From positions 1 through 6,379 of the forward strand of contig JAABTB010000142.1 in assembly GCA_011390085.1 (NCBI GenBank): a stretch of 6,379 nucleotides of DNA. Direction: 5' to 3'. This stretch comes from Desulfobacula sp. GTDB taxonomy: Bacteria > Desulfobacterota > Desulfobacteria > Desulfobacterales > Desulfobacteraceae. Below are positions 1 through 6,379 of this stretch, one piece after another. The position numbers were made by a program, and so were the translations under genes. The number at the start of each line of letters is the position of its first letter. Positions within the stretch are counted from its first letter, which is position 1. A model generated the notes under the pieces. It was given only the letters and a program-made list of their open reading frames with translations, ran no database searches and was not told the origin of the DNA.

Positions 1-132
1 TGAATATTCAAACCCGCCCGCTCCTCCGGCCACCACGGCATTGATCTTCCGGTGGGCGGCAAAAATGGCTGCCGACATACCGGAAAGGCCCGAACCGATG
101 ATCAAGAGATCTGTTTTATGAATGGCTTCCAT
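1..132 (-). CDS. glpB: Anaerobic glycerol-3-phosphate dehydrogenase subunit B (GlpB), N-terminal 44 residues, cut by window edge
   Basis: Only the first 44 codons are in the window; the frame is open to the left edge. The fragment starts MEAIHKTDLLIIGSGLSGMS and continues as a second strand, giving the dinucleotide-binding fingerprint G13-x-G15-x-x-G18 of a flavoprotein. GlpB is the second flavin-binding subunit of the anaerobic glycerol-3-phosphate dehydrogenase and normally follows glpA directly. The ATG at 132 overlaps the glpA stop as TAATG, and GAGG (138-141) sits 5 bases upstream. The assignment rests mainly on position after glpA and on the fingerprint; the final visible residues (GGFEYS) are compatible with the region that precedes an SGxLDLL-type segment in GlpB proteins. 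Another FAD-dependent oxidoreductase cannot be excluded from this fragment. The rest of the gene, and probably glpC, should lie to the left. Confidence 0.8.
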   Translation of the reverse strand, partial: MEAIHKTDLLIIGSGLSGMSAAIFAAHRKINAVVAGGAGGFEYS

Positions 133-1724
133 TATGGCCTCAATTTATAAGGGGGTGTCAGGTCAAGCCCGTAAAATCCGCAGAACAGGGCCTCGTTCAG
201 TTCAGCCTGGGCCAGTTGCCCGTCCCAGAGCACGGGGCGCTGACCGATAAACCGCTCCCGGAGAAGGTCCTTGATATTATAAATGCCTTCATCGGCTTTG
301 AGATAGTCTTCATCATACATGAACCCCGTGACCCTCTGGCTGCAGAAGGTTCCCTGGCAAGCGCCCTTGCCCAGCCTGGAATGAACGCGAAGGGCGTTGA
401 GATCCGAGGTTTTCCGGTTTTTTTTCAGCCAGGCAATGAGTTCCTTGAATTGATTCCGGGAAATCATTTCACATTCACACAGGGTGATATCCTCTGTTTC
501 GTCCCTGCCGGACCGGAGCCGGAAGGACATGCCGGCCTCGGTCATCCGGGAGGGGGCCTTGGATTTCAAGGGGGTCGTCGCCGTAAGGCATTCCCCTGTG
601 TTATGAAGCCTTTCTGCAATGAGGTTGGCGGTTTTTTCCGCCATGAGCCGGAAGGTGGTCATCTTACCGCCGGTGATGGTGATGAAATTTTCAATCCCGT
701 CAAACCTATGGTCCATGAGGGAAAAGCCCCTGGATACGGACCGGTCGTCTCCGGAACCCTCCGGGTCTTTTTCCCTGATCAGGGGCCGGACCCCGGCATA
801 GGCCCGGATATACCGGGTTTGTTCAAGCTCAGGAACCATGACGGCGGCTTCTTTCACCAGGATGTCCGTCTCCTCCACCGTGGGCCGGATATGATCCAGC
901 CGATCCACCCGCAGGGAGGTGGTGCCGAAGATGGACACGGTCCCGCCCGGAACCAGGATATCCCCGTCGGAAGGGGGCCTCAGGCGGTTCAACACATGGC
1001 TGGACACCCGGCTGTGGGTGATGAGTAGGCTGCCCTTGGAATAGATCATGTCCACATGGATTCCGGCCAGCCCGGCTATTTCTCCGGCCCAGGCCCCGGC
1101 CGCATTCACCACCATCCGGGCCTCGATTTCAAAAACCTGCCGGGTGACAAGATTTTTCACCGTCACCTTTTGGATGGCCTTTCCGGCCATGTGGAATTTG
1201 ACGACCTTGCAGAAATTAAAATACCTTGCCCCTTGCTCAATGGCCTGGTTCATATTTTCCAGGCTGATATGGAAGGGTTCCACCGAGGCATCTTCCACCC
1301 TGAAGGCGGCAATGGTGTTTTTTGACAGGGCCGGTTCAAGCTCCAGGACTTCTTTTATCGTCAGGGGCTCACAGGGAATGCCGGCGTTTCGGCAGAGTTC
1401 CGGGAAAAGACGGATATAGGCTTCATCATCCCCTTTTACGGCAATATAAAGCCCGCCCGTGTCTTCGATGCAGTGGGGGGCGATGGTTTTTAAAATCTCC
1501 GCCTCGGCCTTGCATTCCCGCGCCGACACCGGGTCCGAGGACACATATCTGGCCCCGGAATGAAGAAGGCCGTGGTTTCTTCCAGAGGCCCCGGCATTGA
1601 TGGTTTCCATTTCAAGGACCAGACAGGAGATTCCCCGCAGGGCCAGGTCCCGGGCCAGCCCGGTGCCGGTGACACCGCCGCCGATAATGAGGACCTCTGT
1701 GTAAAAACATTTTTTTTCCGGCAT
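132..1724 (-). CDS. glpA: Anaerobic glycerol-3-phosphate dehydrogenase, large FAD subunit A (GlpA)
   Basis: Oxidises sn-glycerol 3-phosphate to dihydroxyacetone phosphate, passing electrons through GlpB and the membrane subunit GlpC to the quinone pool. The 530 residues are near the E. coli length (542). The N-terminal FAD-binding fold has LIIGGGVTGTG (12-22) with an acidic residue ending the second strand (Glu38), followed by the GlpA/GlpD signature GASGRNHGLLHSGARY (45-60). Further family blocks are VVNAAGAWAGEIA (205-217), YAGVRPL (309-315) and ITGGKMTTFR (350-359). The C-terminal part carries Cys416 and Cys418 (CEC) plus Cys456 and Cys461 (CQGTFC), the pattern of a BFD-like [2Fe-2S] domain, which separates GlpA from the aerobic GlpD. 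The ATG at 1724 follows the glpK stop by 4 bases with only a weak Shine-Dalgarno match, so coupling to glpK is likely. An A8 run falls in codons 3-5. The TAA stop shares one base with the next start. Confidence 0.96.
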   Translation of the reverse strand: MPEKKCFYTEVLIIGGGVTGTGLARDLALRGISCLVLEMETINAGASGRNHGLLHSGARYVSSDPVSARECKAEAEILKTIAPHCIEDTGGLYIAVKGDDEAYIRLFPELCRNAGIPCEPLTIKEVLELEPALSKNTIAAFRVEDASVEPFHISLENMNQAIEQGARYFNFCKVVKFHMAGKAIQKVTVKNLVTRQVFEIEARMVVNAAGAWAGEIAGLAGIHVDMIYSKGSLLITHSRVSSHVLNRLRPPSDGDILVPGGTVSIFGTTSLRVDRLDHIRPTVEETDILVKEAAVMVPELEQTRYIRAYAGVRPLIREKDPEGSGDDRSVSRGFSLMDHRFDGIENFITITGGKMTTFRLMAEKTANLIAERLHNTGECLTATTPLKSKAPSRMTEAGMSFRLRSGRDETEDITLCECEMISRNQFKELIAWLKKNRKTSDLNALRVHSRLGKGACQGTFCSQRVTGFMYDEDYLKADEGIYNIKDLLRERFIGQRPVLWDGQLAQAELNEALFCGFYGLDLTPPYKLRP

Positions 1725-1728
1725 GATC

Positions 1729-3243
1729 TTATTTCCAGTTCAGGGTCCGCTGGACCGCCTTTTCCCAACCAATGGAAAGCGTTTCCCGCCAAGTTGAATC
1801 TTTTTGAGGGAGATAGGTTGAATGAACGGCCCAATTCCGCTTCAATTCCTCCGGGCCGGACCAGACGCCCACGGCCAGACCTGCAGCATAGGCAGCGCCC
1901 AGGGCTGTGGTCTCGGAAATTTCCGGCCGGATGACCGTCACATTTAAAATATCAGCCTGGAACTGCATCAACAGCCGGTTTTCCACCATGCCCCCGTCCA
2001 CCCGCAGGGATTTGAGATCCAGTTTGCCTTGAAATTCTTTTTTAACGGCCTCTACAATATCCCGGGTCTGGAAGGCCGTGGCTTCAAGAACGGCCCGGGC
2101 CAGATGGCCCTTGTTGGCAAACCGGGTCAAACCCGCAATCACGCCCCTGGCATCGGAGCGCCAATAGGGGGCAAAAAGGCCTGAAAAGGCAGGCACGCAA
2201 TACACATCCCCGTTATCCGCCACGGTTTCGGCAAGGGCTTCGATATCGGAAGCCTTTTGGATGAGCCCGAGATTATCCCTCATCCACTGGACCAGGGCCC
2301 CGGCATAGGCGATGGAACCTTCCAGGGCATAGCAGGGGGCTTGCCCGCTGATCTGATAGGCCGGGGTGGTCAAAAGGCCATGCTTTGAAAATTGGATTCG
2401 CTCCCCGGTGTGAAATAAAAGGAAACACCCGGTGCCGTAAGTATTTTTAGCTTCCCCGGCCTCAAAGCAGGTCTGGCCGAAAAGGGCGGCCTGCTGGTCC
2501 CCAAGAACACCGCCAATGGGAAGGACGGCCCTGAAGGGCCCTTCCGCCCGTGTCATCCCAAAGGCCTTTGGGTCACAAGAGGGAACAATGGCCGGAAGGG
2601 TATGGGAAGGGATTTTGAGAACAGAGAGAATCTCTTTATCCCATTCCAGGGTTTCGAGATTCATCAAAAGGGTGCGGCCGGCATTGGTGACATCGGTCAC
2701 ATGGCGGCCCCCGTCGGGTCCTCCCGTCAGGTTCCAGATGAGCCAGGCATCCATGGTGCCGAAAAGGGCTCGACCCTTTTCAATACCGGCTTTAACCCCT
2801 GGAATATTCTCCATGAGCCATTTGATTTTGGGCCCGGAAAAATAAGTGGCCACGGGCAGTCCCGTCTTTTGCCTGAACCGGTCCTGCCCTCCCTCTTGGA
2901 TCAGTTCCGTGCAGATGTTGTCCGACCTTGTGCACTGCCAGACAACGGCATTGGCATAAGGTTGTCCCGTGGTCTTGTCCCAGGCCAGAACCGTCTCCCG
3001 CTGGTTGGTCACCCCGACGGCGGCAAGATCTTTTCCCTCCAGGCCGGCACCGGCAAGACCTTCCTCAATGACAGCCCGGGTATGGGTCCAAATTTGGACC
3101 GGGTCATGCTCCACCCATCCCGGCTGTGTGCAGATCTGGTCGTGTTCTTTCTTTGCAATGGAAATAATCCGGCCCCGGGTGTCAAAGATCATGAACCGGG
3201 TGCTGGTGGTGCCCTGGTCAACGGCGCCGACGTATGGGGTCAT
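1729..3243 (-). CDS. glpK: Glycerol kinase (GlpK)
   Basis: A cytoplasmic FGGY-family kinase that makes sn-glycerol 3-phosphate from glycerol and ATP, trapping glycerol in the cell and feeding the dehydrogenase encoded next. The 504 residues match the usual length (E. coli 502). Motifs in order are the phosphate-binding DQGTTSTR (9-16), GVTNQRET (77-84) with the glycerol-contacting Arg-Glu pair, [14 protein letters not shown] (162-175), the catalytic Asp249 in [10 protein letters not shown] (248-257), NTYGTGCF (267-274), [13 protein letters not shown] (308-320) and the adenine-site region [14 protein letters not shown] (414-427). The ATG at 3243 overlaps the cbiD stop as ATGA and has GGAGG just upstream. 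The gene is followed by glpA after 4 bases. The arginine of the E. coli fructose-1,6-bisphosphate loop (GGTRIP) has no counterpart at the equivalent position, so that feedback control may be absent. No separate promoter is obvious. Confidence 0.97.
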   Translation of the reverse strand: MTPYVGAVDQGTTSTRFMIFDTRGRIISIAKKEHDQICTQPGWVEHDPVQIWTHTRAVIEEGLAGAGLEGKDLAAVGVTNQRETVLAWDKTTGQPYANAVVWQCTRSDNICTELIQEGGQDRFRQKTGLPVATYFSGPKIKWLMENIPGVKAGIEKGRALFGTMDAWLIWNLTGGPDGGRHVTDVTNAGRTLLMNLETLEWDKEILSVLKIPSHTLPAIVPSCDPKAFGMTRAEGPFRAVLPIGGVLGDQQAALFGQTCFEAGEAKNTYGTGCFLLFHTGERIQFSKHGLLTTPAYQISGQAPCYALEGSIAYAGALVQWMRDNLGLIQKASDIEALAETVADNGDVYCVPAFSGLFAPYWRSDARGVIAGLTRFANKGHLARAVLEATAFQTRDIVEAVKKEFQGKLDLKSLRVDGGMVENRLLMQFQADILNVTVIRPEISETTALGAAYAAGLAVGVWSGPEELKRNWAVHSTYLPQKDSTWRETLSIGWEKAVQRTLNWK

Positions 3244-4349
3244 GGAACCTCCGAAAAAAATTGAGTTACGGCTGAATCGAAGGCCGGTTTTCCGTCAAAA
3301 TCAAGGATGATGATCCGAATCCCCAGCCTTTCCTTTGAAAAGGATCTTGCCGCCACCAGAGCTTTCTCCCCCACCCGGGCCAGGAGGTCCCGATATCCGG
3401 GATAAATGAATGAAAAGGCATGGCGGGCCGTGTTGGCTCCGGCAATCCGTTGTTCAAGATCCCTGCTCCCTGTGGTCTGATATGCCCATTCGGCCAGGCG
3501 TTGCAAGGTCAGTTCCGATCTGGCCGCATGGGTATGTTCATACCCCAGGGCCATTTTCAGGGCCTTGCCGAAAAATACCGTATAGACCACCGCCTTGATT
3601 TCAGGCCGGACCAAGGCTTCTTCCAGGGCTGCCCTGAAAAAATCCCCGGTCTGGATAAAGACCTCGGTTTTGAATTCTTTGAATCTTTCCATGGCGGCCC
3701 GTTCGCTTCTCCGGCCCGTGGTAAACACCAGGGTATCGGCGCCGCCGGCCGCGGCCACGGAGATCCCGGACCGGATGGTGGCGATATAGGCCTCATGGGA
3801 CATGGGGGTGACAATGCCGGTGGTGCCCAGGATGGAGATTCCGCCCAGGATGCCGAGCCTGGGGTTCAGGGTTTTCAAGGCCAGGGCTTCGCCTTCCGGG
3901 ACAAAAATTTCAATATCCACCTGTTTTGCCTGGATGCTGAATTGCCCGAACACCTCTGTGACCGAGTTTTGAATCATGGTCCTGGGGCCGGGGTTAATGG
4001 CCGGTTCGCCCACGGGCAGTTCCAATCCCGGCTTGGTCACCCGGCCCACCCCTTTTCCGCCCCGGATCCTGATGACGAGCGATGCTGAATCCGAAAGCCT
4101 GACCCGAGCCCCGATTACCGCCCGATGGGTTATATCCGGGTCATCTCCGGCGTCCTTGACCACCAGGGCCTGGATCTCATGACCGGAAATCTTTTCGACG
4201 GCCTTGATCTCAATGGGTTTTCTTTCACCGGTCAGAAAAAGAAGGTCCACGGACCGGGGCGGTTCCGAGAAAAAAGAGATCAGGGCCGCCTTGACTGCCG
4301 CCGCCGCCGCCGCGCCGGTGGTGAATCCTTTTTTAAGCGCGGCGGACAT
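3240..4349 (-). CDS. cbiD: Cobalt-precorrin-5B (C1)-methyltransferase (CbiD)
   Basis: SAM-dependent methylation at C-1 of cobalt-precorrin-5B to give cobalt-precorrin-6A. CbiD is characteristic of the anaerobic, cobalt-early route. With the start at the ATG at 4349 the protein has 369 residues, normal for the family. Motifs are [17 protein letters not shown] (6-22, the usual N-terminal G-[FY]-TTG-x-AAAA signature), [11 protein letters not shown] (65-75), [13 protein letters not shown] (97-109), [12 protein letters not shown] (112-123), the glycine-rich [16 protein letters not shown] (165-180) and [15 protein letters not shown] (261-275). The frame stays open to an ATG at 4424, but that would add 25 residues before the conserved start, overlap cbiA by 92 bases and lack a ribosome-binding site. 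The 4349 start overlaps the end of cbiA by 17 bases. The stop overlaps the glpK start as ATGA. Confidence 0.95.
   Translation of the reverse strand: MSAALKKGFTTGAAAAAAVKAALISFFSEPPRSVDLLFLTGERKPIEIKAVEKISGHEIQALVVKDAGDDPDITHRAVIGARVRLSDSASLVIRIRGGKGVGRVTKPGLELPVGEPAINPGPRTMIQNSVTEVFGQFSIQAKQVDIEIFVPEGEALALKTLNPRLGILGGISILGTTGIVTPMSHEAYIATIRSGISVAAAGGADTLVFTTGRRSERAAMERFKEFKTEVFIQTGDFFRAALEEALVRPEIKAVVYTVFFGKALKMALGYEHTHAARSELTLQRLAEWAYQTTGSRDLEQRIAGANTARHAFSFIYPGYRDLLARVGEKALVAARSFSKERLGIRIIILDFDGKPAFDSAVTQFFSEVP
3248..3252 (-). promoter_or_regulatory. Ribosome-binding site of glpK, inside cbiD
   Basis: GGAGG on the minus strand is followed by TTCC and the ATG of glpK. It lies within the last codons of cbiD, so ribosomes finishing cbiD stop directly at the glpK start. 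The strong match supports efficient translation of glpK from a shared message. Confidence 0.6.
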
Positions 4350-5733
4350 GGTGCTGATCCCTGAACCCCTGGCAGGCCCGGACAAATTCTTGTGCACAGG
4401 CCGGGTTGCTGCCGAAATGAACATGAAGATAGCTGCCCAGGGTATTGAACACCTGGTATCCCTTGAGGGACAGAACCTGGCCTTGCCGGGAAGTCACCTG
4501 GTAGACATCGGGCGCACCGAATTCAGGGTTTTGCAGGGAGGAATAATGGAATTCATGGCCCCGGAGTGTCATGCCCTGCCTGCCGATGATGGTGTCCCGG
4601 GCCAGGGTGATTTCCCGGTACCCCAGGGACCGGAGACGGGTCGAGACCCGGACCTCAAGGTCAAAACACCCGGCCATGGGATAGGTTTTTGTCCCGTCCA
4701 TGGTGCACAGGCTTTTGCAGAGCACCATGAACCCGCCGCATTCCCCGTAAATGGGCATGCCGTGCCGGCTGAAATCCCGGATCTGCCTGAACAGCACGGT
4801 TTTTTGGGACAGGTCTTCCGCATATTCCTCGGGATACCCGCCGCCCAGATAGAGGCCGTCAATGCCCTTTGGCAGACCGTCCTCCTTTAAAGGGGAAAAT
4901 TCAATGAGCCTGGCCCCGGATTTTTTCAGGATATCCAGGTTGTCCGGGTAATAAAAACAAAAGGCCTTGTCCCTGGCCACGGCAATGACGGGGCCGGGTT
5001 CATCCTTGCAGGGAGGGACTTTCGCCGGTTCCCCACCCCGGGGAAGATCAAAAGAGTCAAGGCCGGTGATGAGGCCCTCCATGTCCACATGGTCCCGGAC
5101 CAGGGCCGACAGCCTTGCCAGGGCCTTGCCGTCCAGAACCCGCTCCTCGGCCGTGACAAGCCCCAGGTGCCGTTCCGGCATCACCACGGATTCATCCCTG
5201 GGCAGATGGCCCAGGCACCGGGTCCGGCAGTTCTGCTCCACGGCCTGTTTCAGATAGTCATAATGCCGGGGGCTGCCGGTCATGGTAAAGATGACCCCGG
5301 CCAGTTTCAGATCCGGGTCAAACTCTTCAAAGCCCTTAACAATGGCAGCCGCACTCCTGGCCTTGCCCCGGGCGCTGACCACCAGGACAACGGGCAGATT
5401 CAGCCATTTGGCCATTTGGGCCGTGGAACCGGCTTCAGACAGACCGTCGATACCGTCAAAAAGCCCCATGACACCTTCCACCACAGCCAGGTCCGAATCC
5501 CGGACATTTTCATAAAAAAGCCGCTGGTTGTATTCCCGGGTCAGCATCCAGGAATCCAGGTTCACGCTGGTTTTTTTCGCAATATGGGTATGGTGGCCGG
5601 GATCGATAAAATCCGGCCCGACCTTAAAGGGAGCGACTTTATAGCCCTTCCCGGCCAGATAAGACAATATGGCCAGGGTGAGGGTGGTTTTTCCGGTGCC
5701 GCTGCCTGTGGCGGCAATAACAAATCCTTTGAT
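4333..5733 (-). CDS. cbiA: Cobyrinic acid a,c-diamide synthase (CbiA)
   Basis: Glutamine- and ATP-dependent amidation of the a and c carboxylates of cobyrinate. With the start chosen here the protein has 466 residues, close to the family's usual length. The N-terminal synthetase domain shows the Walker A loop TGSGTGKTT (9-17), KVGPDFIDPGHH (37-48) and VEGVMGLFDG (85-94). The C-terminal class I-type glutaminase domain shows GGGYPEEYA (297-305), the nucleophile Cys332 in YGECGGF, GHEFHYS (392-398) and LHVHF (436-440), which probably supplies the catalytic histidine. The frame is open upstream to a TTG at 5802, with further TTGs at 5790 and 5778. Those starts overlap cbiC by 44-68 bases and add 15-23 residues ahead of the point where relatives begin (typically M-K-G-x-V-I-A-A). 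The codon there is ATC (5733-5731), preceded by GGAGG at a 5-base spacing, so I place the start at ATC. The function is secure; the start is inferred. Confidence 0.94.
   Translation of the reverse strand: MKGFVIAATGSGTGKTTLTLAILSYLAGKGYKVAPFKVGPDFIDPGHHTHIAKKTSVNLDSWMLTREYNQRLFYENVRDSDLAVVEGVMGLFDGIDGLSEAGSTAQMAKWLNLPVVLVVSARGKARSAAAIVKGFEEFDPDLKLAGVIFTMTGSPRHYDYLKQAVEQNCRTRCLGHLPRDESVVMPERHLGLVTAEERVLDGKALARLSALVRDHVDMEGLITGLDSFDLPRGGEPAKVPPCKDEPGPVIAVARDKAFCFYYPDNLDILKKSGARLIEFSPLKEDGLPKGIDGLYLGGGYPEEYAEDLSQKTVLFRQIRDFSRHGMPIYGECGGFMVLCKSLCTMDGTKTYPMAGCFDLEVRVSTRLRSLGYREITLARDTIIGRQGMTLRGHEFHYSSLQNPEFGAPDVYQVTSRQGQVLSLKGYQVFNTLGSYLHVHFGSNPACAQEFVRACQGFRDQHHVRRA
4358..4362 (-). promoter_or_regulatory. 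Probable ribosome-binding site of cbiD
   Basis: AGGGA on the minus strand lies 8 bases before the ATG at 4349, inside the end of cbiA. It is a moderate match to the Shine-Dalgarno sequence, but together with the conserved N-terminus of CbiD it favours this start over the ATG at 4424. Confidence 0.45.
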
Positions 5734-5734
5734 T

Positions 5735-6367
5735 TCAGCCTCCGCTCTTTTCTCTATCCGTGTGGGCCATGATGGCAAGGGCGTTGACAACGGCGGCCGC
5801 AAGATTGGACCCGCCCTTTCTTCCCGTGTTGGTGATAAAGGGAATGTCCAGGGTCAACAGGTCTGCCTTGGATTCGGCGGCATTCACAAAGCCTACGGGC
5901 AGACCGATGATCAAGGCGGGTAAAGCCTTTTTCTCCCGGACCAGCTCCATGAGCCGAAGCAGGGCCGTGGGCGCATTGCCCACCACATAAATGCTGCCGG
6001 TTATCCGGTCCGCCGCCATATCCACGGCGGCCACGGCCCGGGTAGTGCCCTGGGCCAGGGCTGCGCGGGCCACAGCCTCATCGGCCATGAGGCAGATCAC
6101 TTCACCGCCGGAGGCCTGGATTTCTTTTTTGCGGATGCCCACGCCGGCCATCCGGGTATCGGTAAAGATCCGGCACCCGCTTCTGATGGCCTCGATTCCG
6201 GCCTGAACGGCTTTGGGATGGAATCTGACGGTTTTCATATAGTCAAAATCCGCCGAGGTATGGATCATTCGTCTGACCACAGACCATTCAGCAGGGCCAA
6301 AGGAATGGAGTCCGGCTTCGGCGTCGATGATCTTAAAGCTCAGGTCTTCTATTTCCTGGGGTTTCAT
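5735..6367 (-). CDS. cbiC: Precorrin-8X / cobalt-precorrin-8 methylmutase (CbiC/CobH)
   Basis: A 210-residue cytoplasmic enzyme that moves the methyl group from C-11 to C-12 of the corrin ring, converting cobalt-precorrin-8 to cobyrinate, late in ring formation of the B12 pathway. The length matches the family. Visible family motifs are VVRRMIHTSADFDY (residues 30-43), whose His36 corresponds to the catalytic histidine known in CobH, then RIFTDTRM (66-73), GNAPTAL (130-136), GLPVGFVNAAESK (155-167) and GRKGGSNLAAA near 182-192. The ATG at 6367 places His36 at the expected distance from the N-terminus. Only 12 bases lie upstream in the window. They show no strong Shine-Dalgarno sequence but contain a TAA (6376-6374) that could end a preceding gene. 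The TGA stop lies inside the proposed cbiA ribosome-binding region, so the two are probably translationally coupled. The adjacent cbiA and cbiD support the cobalt-early (CbiC) name over CobH. Confidence 0.95.
   Translation of the reverse strand: MKPQEIEDLSFKIIDAEAGLHSFGPAEWSVVRRMIHTSADFDYMKTVRFHPKAVQAGIEAIRSGCRIFTDTRMAGVGIRKKEIQASGGEVICLMADEAVARAALAQGTTRAVAAVDMAADRITGSIYVVGNAPTALLRLMELVREKKALPALIIGLPVGFVNAAESKADLLTLDIPFITNTGRKGGSNLAAAVVNALAIMAHTDREKSGG
5739..5743 (-). promoter_or_regulatory. Ribosome-binding site of cbiA that points to an AUC start
   Basis: On the minus strand GGAGG is followed by CTGAA and then ATC AAA GGA, codons 1-3 of the proposed cbiA. The 5-base spacer contains the TGA stop of cbiC, a common layout for coupled genes. 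The three TTG codons upstream (5802, 5790, 5778) have no comparable sequence, apart from a G-rich stretch before 5802 that encodes a conserved part of CbiC. Confidence 0.6.
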
Positions 6368-6379
6368 GAGGATTTACCC

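Noticed and set aside
216..1028. Plus-strand reading frame of 270 codons opposite glpA.
   Set aside because: It lies wholly antisense to a clearly identified gene, its product is a low-complexity Gly/Pro/His/Arg-rich sequence with no recognisable motif, and such frames are expected opposite GC-rich genes.
1490..1834. Minus-strand frame of 114 codons overlapping the glpK/glpA junction in another frame.
   Set aside because: It is an out-of-frame reading of glpK's end and glpA's start; both neighbours are intact, so it is neither a frameshift remnant nor a separate gene.
2602..3264. Plus-strand reading frame of 220 codons opposite glpK.
   Set aside because: Antisense shadow of a well-conserved kinase, with Gly/Pro-rich composition and no family features.
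3260..3320. Possible sigma70-like promoter for glpK at the end of cbiD (TTGATT, 17 bases, TTCGAT on the minus strand).
   Set aside because: The -10 match is poor (three of six bases) and the sequence encodes the cbiD C-terminus; not enough to call.
3420..4088. Plus-strand reading frame of 222 codons opposite cbiD.
   Set aside because: Product is dominated by Gly, Phe, Gln and Pro, typical of the reverse of GC-rich coding DNA; cbiD on the other strand is fully convincing.
4204..4890. Plus-strand reading frame of 228 codons spanning the cbiA/cbiD junction.
   Set aside because: Antisense to two conserved genes; no recognisable domain and no independent evidence of expression.
5089..5772. Plus-strand reading frame of 227 codons opposite cbiA.
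   Set aside because: Antisense to the conserved synthetase domain of cbiA; composition and lack of motifs indicate a shadow frame.
6368..6379. TAA just upstream of cbiC (6376-6374) as the end of a preceding gene.
   Set aside because: Only 12 bases are available, so neither the reading frame nor the gene can be shown.

Overview
The window holds six protein genes, all on the minus strand and packed end to end, so it is read from right (6379) to left (1). In transcription order they are cbiC, cbiA, cbiD, glpK, glpA and the first 44 codons of a glpB-like gene that runs off the left edge. I see no RNA gene, mobile element, CRISPR array, terminator or non-coding stretch of useful length. The longest non-coding pieces are the 12 bases at the right edge and the 4 bases between glpK and glpA.

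The first half (about 6367 to 3240) is part of a cobalamin (vitamin B12) pathway. CbiC moves the C-11 methyl group of cobalt-precorrin-8 to C-12, giving cobyrinate. CbiA amidates the a and c side chains of cobyrinate. CbiD is the C-1 methyltransferase of the early-cobalt (anaerobic) route, and its presence points to that route rather than the oxygen-dependent cob route. The second half (3243 to 1) is a glycerol catabolism set. GlpK phosphorylates glycerol, and GlpA with GlpB form the cytoplasmic part of the anaerobic, quinone-linked glycerol-3-phosphate dehydrogenase, whose membrane subunit GlpC would be expected beyond the left edge.

The two halves are joined with no gap: the stop of cbiD and the start of glpK share an ATGA. 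Every junction is an overlap or a gap of at most 4 bases, provided cbiA starts at the AUC codon proposed here. One transcript across the whole window is therefore likely. The joining of B12 synthesis to glycerol use is the most notable point of layout. The second is that cbiA has no ATG or GTG where its family begins, but has an AUC codon with a strong Shine-Dalgarno sequence.

Anaerobic B12 synthesis, the anaerobic GlpABC-type dehydrogenase and a fairly GC-rich coding style suggest a strict or facultative anaerobic bacterium. A Desulfobacterota (sulfate-reducer-like) source is my best guess, but this rests on general resemblance and not on a search. All the complete genes look intact and ordinary for their families. 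I found no convincing previously undescribed system here.
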